Notes: generated from the letters alone by a model not told the origin. 59,978 nucleotides of DNA from an uncultured Saprospiraceae bacterium (GCA_937944095.1 CALEAC010000052.1:1-59978); one strand, 5' to 3'; shown: positions 34,768 through 44,156, counted from the stretch's first letter. A program made the numbers and translations.

Positions 34768-35682
34768 ATGGATTGGAAGTCAGCTATAATTGGATTCAAG
34801 GCATATTTGGTACTCGAGAGGTCTCTATCTGAGAATTCTATAGACGCCTATCTTAGGGATGTCCGTAAACTAGTAGAATACCTAGAGCTGACCGAAAAAG
34901 AAATAGGGCCTCTAGCTCTCGGTAGAATTGAATTGGAAGCATTTATCAAATATATCTACGATCTAGGGCTAGGCGACCGCACACAAGCTCGGATGCTATC
35001 AGGGATTAGGGCATTCTACAGGTACTTATTGGTCGAGAATCTATTAGATGAGGACCCTACGGAGTTATTCGAAGGACCTAAATTGAAGCGAAAGATCCCA
35101 GATGTACTGACCTATGATGAGATCACGACAATGTTGGAAGCGATAGACTTAAGTACAGATCAAGGGCACAGGAACAGAGCCATGTTAGAAACGCTGTATG
35201 CCTGTGGACTCCGAGTAAGTGAACTGACAGAGTTAAAGTTGTCTAACTTCTTTTCTGACGAAGAGTATATCAAAGTGGTCGGCAAAGGCAATAAGGAACG
35301 CATCGTTCCTATGGGTCGAGCTGCGATCAAGCAGAACACCTACTACCTAGAAAACTACAGAAATCAACTCCCGATTAAGCCCGGTTACGAAGACCACTTC
35401 TATCTTAATCGACGCGGCAGATCTCTATCAAGAGTAATGGTATTCATGCTGATTAAGGCGTTAGCTGCCAGAGTTGGTATCCAGAAGAATGTTAGCCCGC
35501 ACACTTTTCGGCATTCCTTTGCAACGCATCTGGTAGAGGGTGGCGCAGACTTAAGAGCGGTACAGGATATGTTAGGTCATCGTTCGATTACGACAACAGA
35601 AATATATACACATATAGATACACGGTATCTGAGAACGACAATCATGGAATGTCACCCTAGAAATAGAAAGCAAGTCTTATAA
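34768..35682 (+). CDS. xerD: Site-specific tyrosine recombinase XerD
   Basis: Recombinase of 304 residues that resolves chromosome dimers at dif. The N-terminal SAM-like core-binding domain covers about 1-100, and the catalytic domain has all active-site residues: R149 in CGLRVSEL, K174, H245 and R248 in HTFRHSFATHL, H271 in MLGHRS, and Y280 in EIYTH. Length and motifs fit XerC/XerD rather than phage integrases; XerD is chosen over XerC by overall resemblance. No dif-like site was seen. It heads a five-gene operon with the Ig-like lipoprotein (15 bp downstream), lptB and two mini-lipoproteins. Confidence 0.88.
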   Translation: MDWKSAIIGFKAYLVLERSLSENSIDAYLRDVRKLVEYLELTEKEIGPLALGRIELEAFIKYIYDLGLGDRTQARMLSGIRAFYRYLLVENLLDEDPTELFEGPKLKRKIPDVLTYDEITTMLEAIDLSTDQGHRNRAMLETLYACGLRVSELTELKLSNFFSDEEYIKVVGKGNKERIVPMGRAAIKQNTYYLENYRNQLPIKPGYEDHFYLNRRGRSLSRVMVFMLIKALAARVGIQKNVSPHTFRHSFATHLVEGGADLRAVQDMLGHRSITTTEIYTHIDTRYLRTTIMECHPRNRKQVL

Positions 35683-35697
35683 CCTAAGATGTAGATC

Positions 35698-37302
35698 ATG
35701 TCGAGGAAAAACTATATAAATTATCTACAGCTTGTGATTCTAGGCTTATTATCCTCTTGTGCACAAGTATCGATGCCAAATGGTGGCGCAAAGGACGAAG
35801 AACCGCCACGTATGCTCACGGCGTTATCGACGCCTAATGAACAGACCCAATTCGTAAAGCAAGTCATAGAGTTAGAATTCGATGAGTGGATAAAATTATC
35901 TAATCCAAGCAAGGAAATCTTTATTTCGCCACCATTGGATTATCCGTTGGCTGTCGACTCTAGAGGAAAGAAAGTGTCGATAAAGTTTCATGAGAATGAA
36001 ATACTTAAGGAAAACACAACCTATCAGATTAATCTAGGTCAGTCAGTCAGAGACCTAACAGAAGGAAATAAATTCGATGAGTTTGTCTTTTTGTTTTCTA
36101 CTGGTGATAAGATCGACGAATTGTCACTTAGTGGCAGGGTTGTAGATGGCGAGGATGGAAAAGGTGTAGGAGATATCTTAGTCTTATTACATGACAATCC
36201 ATGTGACACCTGCTTCGTCAGTGGACGACCTCTATATGTGACTAGGACTGAGAAGACGGGTGAATATAGTTTTCAGAACCTACGTGCAGATACTTTTCAG
36301 ATTCATGCATTGTTGGATGAGAATGTCAGCTATAATTATGACCTTCCGTCAGAGAAGGTAGCATTTTACGATAGCTTGGTCATATTATCAGATACGATGC
36401 AGCAGGACATAGAGTTATTGCTGTTCGACGAAGAGGATCCACTAGAGTTATTAGAAACACAACATAAGACACGTGGAAAGACCCTGTTGTGGTTCAGCCG
36501 ATCGCCAGATTCAGTACAGGTGACCTTGTATAATCAGCATAAGAGATCTTACCAGGAAGTAGTAGAGGACTCGTTGTTAATATGGCATGATGATCTTGTT
36601 TCTGATTCTACTATATTACATATTGCTTATGAAGGTGAAATGGATACTGTAAATGTTAGGAGTGGTAAGGAGAATTATGGACAGAGAGTGTTACAGACAG
36701 CTGATAAGCGTCTGGAGTTATTAGCAACTGATACAGTCTTTGTAGAATTCAACCATCCTCTGCTAGATGTCGATACGTCGAGGGTATCGATAAAAGACAC
36801 AACACTGGTGGAAAGGATTATAGACTATGGTGTAGAAGGTCGAAAGCTGTGGATTAATGCCGTCTTAGAGCCTGCGGTAAGCTATGACTTAGTGTTAGAT
36901 TCAGCTGCAGTATATGATTGGTATTCTAATGAAAATCAGTCTAGACAGATCATTAAGATTGAGACCATTGATCCGTCTTCATTAGGGCAGATTAGCATGA
37001 GTTTCTCTAATACCAATGGACTGATATACCTGATGGAACTCTATCATGAAAATGACCTGGTGGAACGATTTTCTGTGTCTACAGACTTAATAATTAGTCG
37101 TGATAAGATGTTATCGGGGCTATATAGTCTCAAAATTGTAGCAGACACCGATGCTAATGGCAGATGGTCATCTGGCAGTCTGAGCAAAAAGAAATATCCA
37201 GAACTGAGAAGAGAACTTAACTTTGAGGAATTAAAAGCAGGATGGGAACTGGAAGTGCCTATCGACATACAAGAACTATTTTATGGAACTAAGAGCAACT
37301 GA
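35698..37302 (+). CDS. Ig-like domain lipoprotein of Bacteroidota
   Basis: Cell-surface or periplasmic lipoprotein of 534 residues. The signal peptide ends at lipobox LLSSC, followed by the family's proline/glycine-rich mature start ([15 protein letters not shown]). An Ig-like (Big_5-type) domain comes next, about 45-140 (LEFDEWIKL and [18 protein letters not shown]), then a carnitine/carboxypeptidase-like beta domain ([19 protein letters not shown]) and a C-terminal part of beta strands. Function unknown. It is the second gene of the xerD operon and its last 20 bp overlap the start of lptB. Confidence 0.8.
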   Translation: MSRKNYINYLQLVILGLLSSCAQVSMPNGGAKDEEPPRMLTALSTPNEQTQFVKQVIELEFDEWIKLSNPSKEIFISPPLDYPLAVDSRGKKVSIKFHENEILKENTTYQINLGQSVRDLTEGNKFDEFVFLFSTGDKIDELSLSGRVVDGEDGKGVGDILVLLHDNPCDTCFVSGRPLYVTRTEKTGEYSFQNLRADTFQIHALLDENVSYNYDLPSEKVAFYDSLVILSDTMQQDIELLLFDEEDPLELLETQHKTRGKTLLWFSRSPDSVQVTLYNQHKRSYQEVVEDSLLIWHDDLVSDSTILHIAYEGEMDTVNVRSGKENYGQRVLQTADKRLELLATDTVFVEFNHPLLDVDTSRVSIKDTTLVERIIDYGVEGRKLWINAVLEPAVSYDLVLDSAAVYDWYSNENQSRQIIKIETIDPSSLGQISMSFSNTNGLIYLMELYHENDLVERFSVSTDLIISRDKMLSGLYSLKIVADTDANGRWSSGSLSKKKYPELRRELNFEELKAGWELEVPIDIQELFYGTKSN

Positions 37303-38023
37303 CCTAGTAAAGAAATATGGCCTGAGGACAGTTGTGGACAAGGTCAACATCACTGTCAGACCTGGAGAGATTGTGGGTTTGTTAGGTCCCAATGGCGCAG
37401 GCAAGACGTCTACTTTTTACATGGTTGTCGGGTTTGTTAGACCAGATTCTGGATCTGTATATATAGATGATGAGAATCTGACAAACTTACCGATGTATAA
37501 GCGCGCTAGAAAAGGTATTGGTTATCTACCCCAAGAAGCTTCTGTGTTCAGGAAACTCTCAGTAGAAGATAACATCATGGCCATCTTAGAGATGATGAAG
37601 ATGACATCAGCAGAGCGAAAAGAACGCCTAGAAGAACTCATAGATGAATTCGGTCTGCACAAGGTCAGGAAAAATATAGCGGATTCTGTTTCTGGTGGAG
37701 AGAGAAGGCGGACAGAGATAGCGAGAGCGCTTGCTTCATCACCTAGCTTTATACTACTAGATGAACCTTTTGCTGGGATAGATCCTATAGCCGTAGAGGA
37801 TATCCAAGTGATAGTTGCTCGACTGAGACAAAAAAACATAGGTATCTTGATAACCGATCATAATGTACAGGAAACTCTGACAATTACGGATAGAGCCTAT
37901 CTGATGTTCGAAGGCAAGATATTAATGTCAGGGACTGCAGAAGAACTAGCTAATAATGAGACAGTCAGACGGGTATATCTAGGTCAGAATTTTGAACTTA
38001 AAAAGAAGCACATTAACGTATGA
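37283..38023 (+). CDS. lptB: LPS export ABC transporter ATPase LptB
   Basis: ATPase of 246 residues that powers the LptBFG complex moving lipopolysaccharide from the inner membrane outward. Walker [11 protein letters not shown]-loop [15 protein letters not shown] (the LptB-typical YLPQEAS motif), signature [15 protein letters not shown] and Walker [14 protein letters not shown] are intact; the H-loop is [10 protein letters not shown]. The other Lpt genes are not in the window. Its ATG lies inside the end of the Ig-like lipoprotein gene (20-bp overlap) and its stop overlaps the first mini-lipoprotein gene in ATGA. Confidence 0.95.
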   Translation: MELRATDLVKKYGLRTVVDKVNITVRPGEIVGLLGPNGAGKTSTFYMVVGFVRPDSGSVYIDDENLTNLPMYKRARKGIGYLPQEASVFRKLSVEDNIMAILEMMKMTSAERKERLEELIDEFGLHKVRKNIADSVSGGERRRTEIARALASSPSFILLDEPFAGIDPIAVEDIQVIVARLRQKNIGILITDHNVQETLTITDRAYLMFEGKILMSGTAEELANNETVRRVYLGQNFELKKKHINV

Positions 38024-38277
38024 GTTTTCGGTTGCTTAAGGTTAGCCTAGTTCTTTTAGTGTCATTAGCAAGCACTAGTTGCGGAGAGTATGAGTTACTC
38101 GAACAACAAAACCAAGCTAAGCGATCAGCGGATTCACTATTCCGATTGCATAAAGATTCACTCAGAGGCGTTGCAGATAGTTTTTGTCTCCAGACTTATG
38201 ATAGTCTATATACGGTCACGCTGGATTCTCTGAGGGCTATATACAAGCGCGATATAGAAAAATTGATTGGGCAATGA
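38020..38277 (+). CDS. Mini-lipoprotein A with DS(L/F) repeats
   Basis: Lipoprotein of 85 residues, family not recognised. A signal peptide ends at C21 (SLASTSC). The mature part is a predicted single helix in which the motif DS(L/F) recurs at residues 38, 46, 53, 61 and 69, spacings 8, 7, 8 and 8, as in a coiled coil. One free cysteine (C56) lies mid-helix. It is coupled to lptB by a 4-bp ATGA overlap and to the next gene in the same way, so all three are made together. Role inferred only from context: something at the envelope tied to LPS export. Confidence 0.6.
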   Translation: MSFRLLKVSLVLLVSLASTSCGEYELLEQQNQAKRSADSLFRLHKDSLRGVADSFCLQTYDSLYTVTLDSLRAIYKRDIEKLIGQ

Positions 38278-38564
38278 GAATGAGTTTCCTTATTCTTTCT
38301 CTTTTTTTGTGCTGCTCGTGTCAGCCACATACACTCGATCAGCAAGCCCTTATAGATGATTTCTATGCTGCTAAGTGCCAAGAATTATTTGCCGAGAAGC
38401 GTGGCGAATGCAAGGAGAACATTAGAGAGGTTGCTAAGGCACACCTCGATTCTATCGTGCATCAATTGCTCAAAGCTGATGCGATGGATACCTTGGTATT
38501 TCCACCTAAGCCAGTTAGGCCGGTGGCGCCAGAGCATATCATCGGGACAGTTAAGAAATTTTGA
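38274..38564 (+). CDS. Mini-lipoprotein B, Cys-rich
   Basis: Lipoprotein of 96 residues, family not recognised. A very short signal peptide ends in a cysteine cluster (FLCCSC, C16 the likely lipidated residue). The mature part is helical (LIDDFYAAKCQELFAEKRGECKENIREVAKAHLDSI) with two more cysteines about 12 residues apart that could form a disulfide, then a proline-rich tail (PPKPVRPVAPEHI). It is coupled to mini-lipoprotein A by a 4-bp ATGA overlap; an ATG at 38280 is an alternative start. It closes the xerD-lptB operon. Confidence 0.58.
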   Translation: MRMSFLILSLFLCCSCQPHTLDQQALIDDFYAAKCQELFAEKRGECKENIREVAKAHLDSIVHQLLKADAMDTLVFPPKPVRPVAPEHIIGTVKKF

Positions 38565-38590
38565 TTTAGCTCAGTCATATTTTGTTCAGC

Positions 38591-39760
38591 TTACTCACCT
38601 CTCTTTTTATTTACCTGATCCATATAAGCTGCGCGCATTAGCTTATCGCTACCGAATCGTTTTCTGATGTGATCCTTGCGTTCCATCAGTGATATGGCTT
38701 TGGCTGTATCATCGAAGATGTTAATCTGGTAGTTCCCATTGACGAGGCCACTGAATTTGACACCGACGAGCCTAATGAGTTGTCTACGTTCGTTAAGCGT
38801 ATCGAAGATTTCGCAGATATGACGTGTGAGAACACTCTCATTTGCAGTATAGGGTATGCGACGTTGTTTTGTATAAGTATTGAAGTCGGCATGGCGGAGC
38901 TTGACAGTAACACAGGAGGTTAGTTTGTCCTTCTTCCTAAGGTCAAAAGCCAGTTCGTCCACCATCTTAAGAATCATGTTCTTAATGAACCGGAGATTAA
39001 GGGTATCTTCTGTAAAGGTTCTTTCTTTAGACATTGATTTCTGTTCTGTATATGGGATAACGGGTGATAGATCTATACCATTAGCTTTCTCCCAGAGCTT
39101 CCTACCATTATTGCCAAATTCTCTCTCCAGCAGGTTCATGGGAATCTGACTTAAGACCTTGATCTGACGGACACCCATGAAGCTAAGTTTCTTATACGTC
39201 TGCTTACCGATGCCTGGTATTTTCTTCACCGAGAGTGGTGAGAGGAACGCTTTTTCAGTCCCTTTCGGTATTTCCTTAGCGCCATTAGGCTTTGATTCTC
39301 CTGTACCGACCTTAGATACCAGCTTGTTAGCGGAAAGCCCGAAAGAGATAGGAAGACCGGTTTCTTTAATAATCCGATGTCGTAATTCCTTGGACCAAGT
39401 AAAGCAGCCGAAGTGCTTATCCATCCCAGTCAAATCCAGGTAGAATTCATCTATAGACGACTTTTCATAGACAGGTGCATCTTCTGCGATAACTTCAGTA
39501 ACCAGTCTAGAGTATTGGGAATAGCTATCCATATCGCCTCTTAATACGATGGCATCGGGACATAGATTGAGCGCCATCTTGACTGGCATAGCACTATGTA
39601 CACCGAATCGTCTGGCCTCATAACTACATGAAGCAACCACGCCACGGCCGCTAGTGCCACCTATGATAAGTGGCTTACCTAGGAACTGACTATTCTTCAG
39701 ACACTCTACCGAGACGAAGAAGGAATCGAGGTCCATATGTAATACTGCACGATCGAACAA
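38591..39760 (-). CDS. dinB: DNA polymerase IV (Y family)
   Basis: Translesion polymerase of 389 residues. Catalytic carboxylates are D10 in HMDLDSFF and the DE pair in SSIDEFYLDLTGM; the fingers segment YEARRFGVHSAMP, the thumb helix-hairpin-helix PLSVKKIPGIGKQTYKKL and a C-terminal little-finger domain are present. It starts at TTG (39758-39760): no in-frame ATG exists before an upstream stop at 39770-39772, and the next ATG would remove the first beta strand. A very good promoter lies 57 nt upstream. The C-terminus ends in a basic tail without a clear clamp-binding motif. Confidence 0.93.
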   Translation of the reverse strand: MFDRAVLHMDLDSFFVSVECLKNSQFLGKPLIIGGTSGRGVVASCSYEARRFGVHSAMPVKMALNLCPDAIVLRGDMDSYSQYSRLVTEVIAEDAPVYEKSSIDEFYLDLTGMDKHFGCFTWSKELRHRIIKETGLPISFGLSANKLVSKVGTGESKPNGAKEIPKGTEKAFLSPLSVKKIPGIGKQTYKKLSFMGVRQIKVLSQIPMNLLEREFGNNGRKLWEKANGIDLSPVIPYTEQKSMSKERTFTEDTLNLRFIKNMILKMVDELAFDLRKKDKLTSCVTVKLRHADFNTYTKQRRIPYTANESVLTRHICEIFDTLNERRQLIRLVGVKFSGLVNGNYQINIFDDTAKAISLMERKDHIRKRFGSDKLMRAAYMDQVNKKRGE

Positions 39761-39816
39761 AATAGAAGGTTAGATTATTGTCGAATATTACGACCTATAC
39801 TTATCGTAAAACTCGA

Positions 39817-39847
39817 CAAATATAGCCTATCCTCTATCGGTTAGCAA
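39817..39847 (-). promoter_or_regulatory. dinB promoter (TTG-N20-TATATTTG)
   Basis: Minus strand TTG at 39847-39845 and TATATTTG at 39824-39817 with 20 bp between. It is one of the best -33/-7 pairs in the window and gives a leader of about 50 nt to the TTG start of dinB. Confidence 0.7.
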
Positions 39848-39863
39848 GGTGCTTAAGATAGAA

Positions 39864-40214
39864 TTAGCGCTTAGCTTTCCTAGCCGCAATAAAGCTTCGA
39901 ACAAAAAAGATCATAGAGATAATACCTGTAAGTGTCATAGCCCCGACTCTTAGTAATTTCAAGCCACCATCGTCAATCGCAGCAGGAAGTGGCTTGGCTA
40001 TAAGAGCAATAAGAGCTATTAGGGTAACAGCTACAGCTATATGAGCGACAGTTTTATTATGATCTCTTATGCTGTTAGTCAGCACAAGTAAGACCACACC
40101 GAATACGAGAGGAATGAGTGCTGTCTTAGCGTGACCAAGAGAACTATAAAAACCCCAAACACTCATACCCATCAAAGTCAGGGCATTCAGAAGATTTGCA
40201 TTTGCTACACTCAT
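39864..40214 (-). CDS. Small membrane protein with four predicted helices
   Basis: Protein of 116 residues, not a named family I recognise, though similar short tetraspan proteins are common in Bacteroidota. Four hydrophobic helices lie at about 9-24, 32-48, 58-72 and 88-107; the short loops carry HAK, RDHNK and a proline-containing KPLPAAIDDGG, and the C-terminus is basic (ARKAKR), probably cytoplasmic. No cysteine or histidine pattern hints at an enzyme. It is a single gene, 104 bp from dinB. Confidence 0.65.
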   Translation of the reverse strand: MSVANANLLNALTLMGMSVWGFYSSLGHAKTALIPLVFGVVLLVLTNSIRDHNKTVAHIAVAVTLIALIALIAKPLPAAIDDGGLKLLRVGAMTLTGIISMIFFVRSFIAARKAKR

Positions 40215-40336
40215 TTGTCTAATTTATTTGTAGTGGTTATCAACGTGGCGCAACGTAGGAAAATTCTGCTAATCTAGGAAATTAACTGCATCATTTTGTC
40301 CAGAAGCTTGTTTATAAAAAGCTGTTCTGTGATTAC

Positions 40337-40354
40337 AAAAAAGGCCTCTTTTTT
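40337..40354. terminator. A/T-flanked hairpin, possible terminator
   Basis: AAAAAAG (40337-40343), loop GCCT, CTTTTTT (40348-40354). Symmetric, so it could act in either direction, but no gene ends next to it. It may end a short unannotated transcript. Confidence 0.35.
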
Positions 40355-40513
40355 ATATTGCCAAAAGGCGAAAAACTAGGTGTCTATTTTTAAACATTAG
40401 TGGGCAAAAAAGGCGATAGAATTCGTTATTAGTTAATAAAGTTGTAACTTTTGGTTGTGATTGTAGCTCAGCTGCTATGATTTTGCAATAGACAATCTTA
40501 GTTAGATCAACCC

Positions 40514-40525
40514 CTTAGTACTAAG
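40514..40525. promoter_or_regulatory. Perfect 12-bp palindrome upstream of recQ
   Basis: CTTAGTACTAAG reads the same on both strands. It lies 64 bp before the recQ ATG, a suitable place for a dimeric repressor. No regulator is known from the sequence. Confidence 0.4.
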
Positions 40526-40588
40526 TCTTAAATGACTTGGTTTAATTCTCACATTTTATTTCTTAAGTAACTAGTATCTCGAAACGAT

Positions 40589-42805
40589 ATGGATGTCCAA
40601 GAAGTTGGGACGAGTCCCCAAAAACTCAAAGATTCGCTCAAGCAATATTTTGGCTTTGACGATTTCAAGTTAGACCAAGAGCATATAATCAGAAACATCT
40701 TATCTGGTAGGGACACCTTTGTAATTATGCCGACAGGTGGTGGTAAATCTTTATGCTACCAATTACCTGCACTAATGTTACCTGGCGTTGCGCTGATCAT
40801 TTCGCCACTGATTGCCTTGATGAAAAACCAAGTCGATTCCCTAAGAGGTTTCAGTGAAAACAATGAAGTCGCACACTTCCTGAATTCATCTCTGAATAAG
40901 ACCCAGATGAAACAGGTCAAGTCAGATATCGTATCTGGCAAAACGAAATTGGTGTTTATCGCACCAGAAACCTTAACCAAGGAAGAGAACATTGATTTTT
41001 TCCGTAACGCTAATGTATCTTTCATCGCTGTCGATGAGGCACATTGCATTTCTGAGTGGGGTCATGACTTCAGACCAGAGTACAGAAATATCAGAAGAAT
41101 GGTCAAAGGTATTTCAGGTAATATCCCTGTCATGGCACTGACAGCCACTGCAACACCTAAGGTGCAGTCCGATATAGCTAAGAATCTGGAAATGAAAGAG
41201 GTGAAAACCTATATTTCCTCGTTCAATAGAAGTAACCTTTTCTACGAGGTCCGACCGAAAACAACCAAAGATCAAACCCAGAAAGAGATTGTGCACTTCA
41301 TCAAAAAAATGGAGGGTAAGTCAGGAATCATCTATGTACAATCTAGGAAATCGACAGAAGAGATAGCCCAAGTCTTACAGCTGAATGGAATCAATGCTTT
41401 GCCTTACCATGCAGGTCTAGATTCCAAGACCAGAAATAGAGTTCAAGATAACTTTCTGATGGAAGATATAGATGTAATCGTCGCAACGATTGCATTCGGA
41501 ATGGGTATCGATAAGCCTGACGTGAGATTTGTTATCCATTATGATATTCCTAAAAGTATAGAGAATTATTACCAAGAAACAGGACGAGCAGGAAGGGATG
41601 GCTTACAAGGACATTGCCTAGCGTTCTATTCCTATAAGGACATCATGAAGCTCGAAAAGTTCCTAAGAGATAAGGGTGTCGCAGAAAAGGAGCTTGCAGG
41701 ACAATTAATGGAGGAGATCATAGCTTATACAGAAACAAGTACTTGTCGCCGCCAGTTCTTACTCCACTACTTTGGAGAAGATTATAATGTCAATAAATGT
41801 GGCAAAAATTGTGATAACTGTAAGAACCCTAAGGATAAGCAAGTCGTCACTGATGAGATGCACCAAGCAATGTGTGTCGTCAGAGATCTGAAGGAAAATT
41901 ACGGCATCAAGCTTATCGTTGACTTCCTGATAGGTAGGTCATCTAAGGAAATAAAAACAGTTAATTTCCAAAATAAGCCCGACTTCGGTAAGGGAAAAGA
42001 GAAAGGAGAATTATTCTGGCACTCTATAGTCCGACAAGCCATACTCAAAAATTTCCTTTACAAGGAAATAGAGCAATATGGCCTACTGAAACTGACAAAG
42101 GAAGGAAAGGACTTTATAAGTAGCCCTAGTGAAGTAGAGATACCGCTCAATAGAGACTTCACTGTAGATGATGCTGCTGGTATAATGACTGGTGTCTCTG
42201 GAGGTGCAGCCTTAGACGCTACCCTGTTAAGTATGCTTAAGGACTTACGTAAGGCCGAGGGCAAAAGATTGAAATTGCAGCCCTGGGTTATATTTGCGGA
42301 GACTTCGCTACAGGATATGGCGACCTATTATCCAATTAGTAGAGAAGATATACTTAAGATATCTGGCGTCAGTAATGGTAAGGCCAATAAGTTCGGTCAG
42401 CCATTTCTAGACTTGATCAAAGAATATGTCGATGAGAATAACATCGATCGTCCTGAGGATTTCGTGATCAAGCAAGTGGCTAATAAGTCTAAGGCTAAAG
42501 TGACAGTGATACAAGGGATAGATAGAAAACTAACCTTGGAGGATATCGCAGGCACACTTAATATGAGTCTAGATCAATTGCTCGAAGAAATGAATATCAT
42601 AGTCACATCTGGTACTAAATTGGATATCTCATATTATCTGAATGAAAATCTGGATGAGAGTGTCATCGAGGATATCTACGATTATTTTTCTGAAGCTGAG
42701 TCTGACTCTATAGAAGATGCAATTAAGGAATTATCAGAAGATGATATCACAAAAGATGAGATACTCATGGTGAGAATTAAGTTCATGTCAGAAATCGCTA
42801 ATTGA
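40589..42805 (+). CDS. recQ: ATP-dependent DNA helicase RecQ
   Basis: RecQ-family 3'-5' helicase of 738 residues. Walker A MPTGGGKSLCYQL, motif II VDEAHCISEWGHDFRPEYR, motif VI YYQETGRAGRDG, a zinc-binding subdomain (CRRQFLLHYFGE with CGKNCDNC), a winged-helix RQC domain (RDLKENYGIKLIVDFL) and an HRDC domain (about 530-610). A further C-terminal helical extension (about 640-738) is acidic and longer than in E. coli RecQ, as in other Bacteroidota. aroQ follows after 10 bp, so they are co-transcribed. Confidence 0.95.
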   Translation: MDVQEVGTSPQKLKDSLKQYFGFDDFKLDQEHIIRNILSGRDTFVIMPTGGGKSLCYQLPALMLPGVALIISPLIALMKNQVDSLRGFSENNEVAHFLNSSLNKTQMKQVKSDIVSGKTKLVFIAPETLTKEENIDFFRNANVSFIAVDEAHCISEWGHDFRPEYRNIRRMVKGISGNIPVMALTATATPKVQSDIAKNLEMKEVKTYISSFNRSNLFYEVRPKTTKDQTQKEIVHFIKKMEGKSGIIYVQSRKSTEEIAQVLQLNGINALPYHAGLDSKTRNRVQDNFLMEDIDVIVATIAFGMGIDKPDVRFVIHYDIPKSIENYYQETGRAGRDGLQGHCLAFYSYKDIMKLEKFLRDKGVAEKELAGQLMEEIIAYTETSTCRRQFLLHYFGEDYNVNKCGKNCDNCKNPKDKQVVTDEMHQAMCVVRDLKENYGIKLIVDFLIGRSSKEIKTVNFQNKPDFGKGKEKGELFWHSIVRQAILKNFLYKEIEQYGLLKLTKEGKDFISSPSEVEIPLNRDFTVDDAAGIMTGVSGGAALDATLLSMLKDLRKAEGKRLKLQPWVIFAETSLQDMATYYPISREDILKISGVSNGKANKFGQPFLDLIKEYVDENNIDRPEDFVIKQVANKSKAKVTVIQGIDRKLTLEDIAGTLNMSLDQLLEEMNIIVTSGTKLDISYYLNENLDESVIEDIYDYFSEAESDSIEDAIKELSEDDITKDEILMVRIKFMSEIAN

Positions 42806-42815
42806 TTTCGACCTG

Positions 42816-43238
42816 ATGCGTGTCTTAATTATCAATGGTCCTAATCTGAACCTACTTGGTACAAGAGAACCAGATATCTATGGTGATCAGACCTTGGATG
42901 AAGTCATAGCAGAGTTACGACTCTCGTATCCAGCTCATCAGATGGATCACCATCAGACTAATCACGAAGGATTTATTATAGACTTATTGCATACAGCCTC
43001 AGATTATGCTGGCGTCATACTTAACCCAGGTGCTTATACTCATACCTCTATAGCAATCAGAGATGCGATAGTTGCTATCACGACACCGGTAGTCGAAGTA
43101 CATATTTCTAACATTCTTGAACGAGAAGACTTCAGACAGAAATCATACCTGACAGAAGTAGTGACTCATGCAATAATGGGCAAGGGTGTAGCTGGATATA
43201 ATCTGGCGATGGATTACCTGCTTCGTATCGGCAGTTGA
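42816..43238 (+). CDS. aroQ: Type II 3-dehydroquinate dehydratase
   Basis: Shikimate-pathway enzyme of 140 residues that converts 3-dehydroquinate to 3-dehydroshikimate. The active-site parts are intact: NGPNLNLLGTREPDIYG with R17 and Y22, N70 in LNPGAYTHTS, and H96 in EVHISNI; the mobile loop and the final GKGVAGY are present. It normally forms a dodecamer. It lies 10 bp after recQ and its 3' end overlaps the convergent hypothetical gene by 25 bp. Confidence 0.95.
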   Translation: MRVLIINGPNLNLLGTREPDIYGDQTLDEVIAELRLSYPAHQMDHHQTNHEGFIIDLLHTASDYAGVILNPGAYTHTSIAIRDAIVAITTPVVEVHISNILEREDFRQKSYLTEVVTHAIMGKGVAGYNLAMDYLLRIGS

Positions 43239-43756
43239 GGTGTTTCTGAGTCGGGAACGGAAAATCTGCTGTCTATGATTTTCGCCTTGGAAAGATTATT
43301 GTTCAGTGGGACTTTCTTATAACCGAATAGTTTCTTTAGGGCATATCCGACGCCTGCGACAATACTCCCAATGAGGACACTCATAATGCTAGCTTGATAC
43401 TCACCATGATAGAGCTGCCCTATTCCGCCATAGACAACCACTCCAGCACCTAGGCTAAAAATTAGATTACCGAAGTTAGTAGCCTTTCTATTCCTATATC
43501 GTGTAGAATGCAATTCGTGAGGATAGAGGTATCCAGCATCCGTAATCATGATATCTTCTTCTGGAATAAACTTGAGAATCTTCTCTAATCTCCAGACATC
43601 GGGATGTTGCAGGGTTCGGAATTCTAACTTGTCTCCCACGTAATATCTTAGATTGCTAGCATCGGGATGCTCTATTCTGAGAAAAACATCAGCTTGTCCT
43701 ACGAGAGCAGTAAGAGAAACTGAGATACAAAGGAAAATCTTAATTAGGAATGACAT
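43214..43756 (-). CDS. Hypothetical secreted or membrane protein beside rnpA
   Basis: Protein of 180 residues, family not recognised. A signal peptide (about 1-21) precedes a compact part (LRYYVGDKLEFRTLQHPDVWRLEKI, ending in IMITDAGYLYP), then two hydrophobic helices (about 94-112 and 122-141) and a polar tail. This arrangement is common in Bacteroidota proteins that begin with a small beta domain and are anchored by a helical hairpin. It overlaps the end of rnpA by 17 bp, so it is translated from the same transcript. It overlaps aroQ on the other side. Confidence 0.65.
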   Translation of the reverse strand: MSFLIKIFLCISVSLTALVGQADVFLRIEHPDASNLRYYVGDKLEFRTLQHPDVWRLEKILKFIPEEDIMITDAGYLYPHELHSTRYRNRKATNFGNLIFSLGAGVVVYGGIGQLYHGEYQASIMSVLIGSIVAGVGYALKKLFGYKKVPLNNNLSKAKIIDSRFSVPDSETPQLPIRSR

Positions 43757-44147
43757 CAGTTAGTTTTAGCATTATTGCACTAACGGACTTTTCTATGGTG
43801 GAATATATTAGTGGTTCTCTTTCAATGAAGATTAACATAACTGCAAGCTGTATGTCACCTTTATCGGTCAGTTTCTGGTGTAATTCAGCACGACCTTTTC
43901 TATAAGCTTCTCTAGTTCGACGCTTTAGTAAGTTTCTTTTAACTGCGGATTTGATCTTTTTCTTGGGGATAGAAACGCCAAATATAAGCGGCTCTTCGTC
44001 TGGTCTTCTTGCTTGGATGACATATATAGCCTTGAAAGGATGTGCAAATACATGTGAGCCCTTCGCAAAAACCTGATCAATTAGTTTTTTGCTTTTAAGT
44101 CTGTCCTTACTAGTAAGTGTATGTCTAACAAGAGCCATATTTTGCAT
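43740..44147 (-). CDS. rnpA: Ribonuclease P protein component
   Basis: Protein subunit of RNase P, which matures the 5' ends of tRNAs (135 residues). The basic RNA-binding helix carries the family hallmark KSAVKRNLLKRRTREAYR. The open frame continues upstream to an ATG at 44213, but those residues are translated from a cluster of palindromic repeats, so starts at 44147 or 44138 (MALVRHTL) are more likely. rpmH lies upstream but 177 nt away, which is unusually far for this pair. The hypothetical gene downstream overlaps by 17 bp. Confidence 0.9.
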   Translation of the reverse strand: MQNMALVRHTLTSKDRLKSKKLIDQVFAKGSHVFAHPFKAIYVIQARRPDEEPLIFGVSIPKKKIKSAVKRNLLKRRTREAYRKGRAELHQKLTDKGDIQLAVMLIFIEREPLIYSTIEKSVSAIMLKLTDVIPN

Positions 44148-44156
44148 TTTAATCGC

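Larger units (their letters stand above)
40215..40588. other. Intergenic region upstream of recQ
   Basis: 374 bp, no gene on either strand. It contains an A/T hairpin (40337-40354), a GCC-AAAA-GGC mini-hairpin just after it, a 12-bp perfect palindrome (40514-40525) and a tRNA-like D-arm stretch that is not a tRNA. No exact TAnnTTTG lies in front of recQ. Confidence 0.55.

Noticed and set aside
33430-35682. Restriction-modification or mobile island made of the methyltransferase and xerD
   Set aside because: XerD resembles the housekeeping recombinase, heads an operon with lptB, and there is no endonuclease, transposase or attachment repeat.
40453-40512. tRNA-like stretch with TAGCTCAGCTG (D-arm consensus) and flanking GGTTG/CAACC
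   Set aside because: Only about 60 nt between possible acceptor ends, no T-arm consensus (GTTCGA), and the acceptor pairing fails after five bases.
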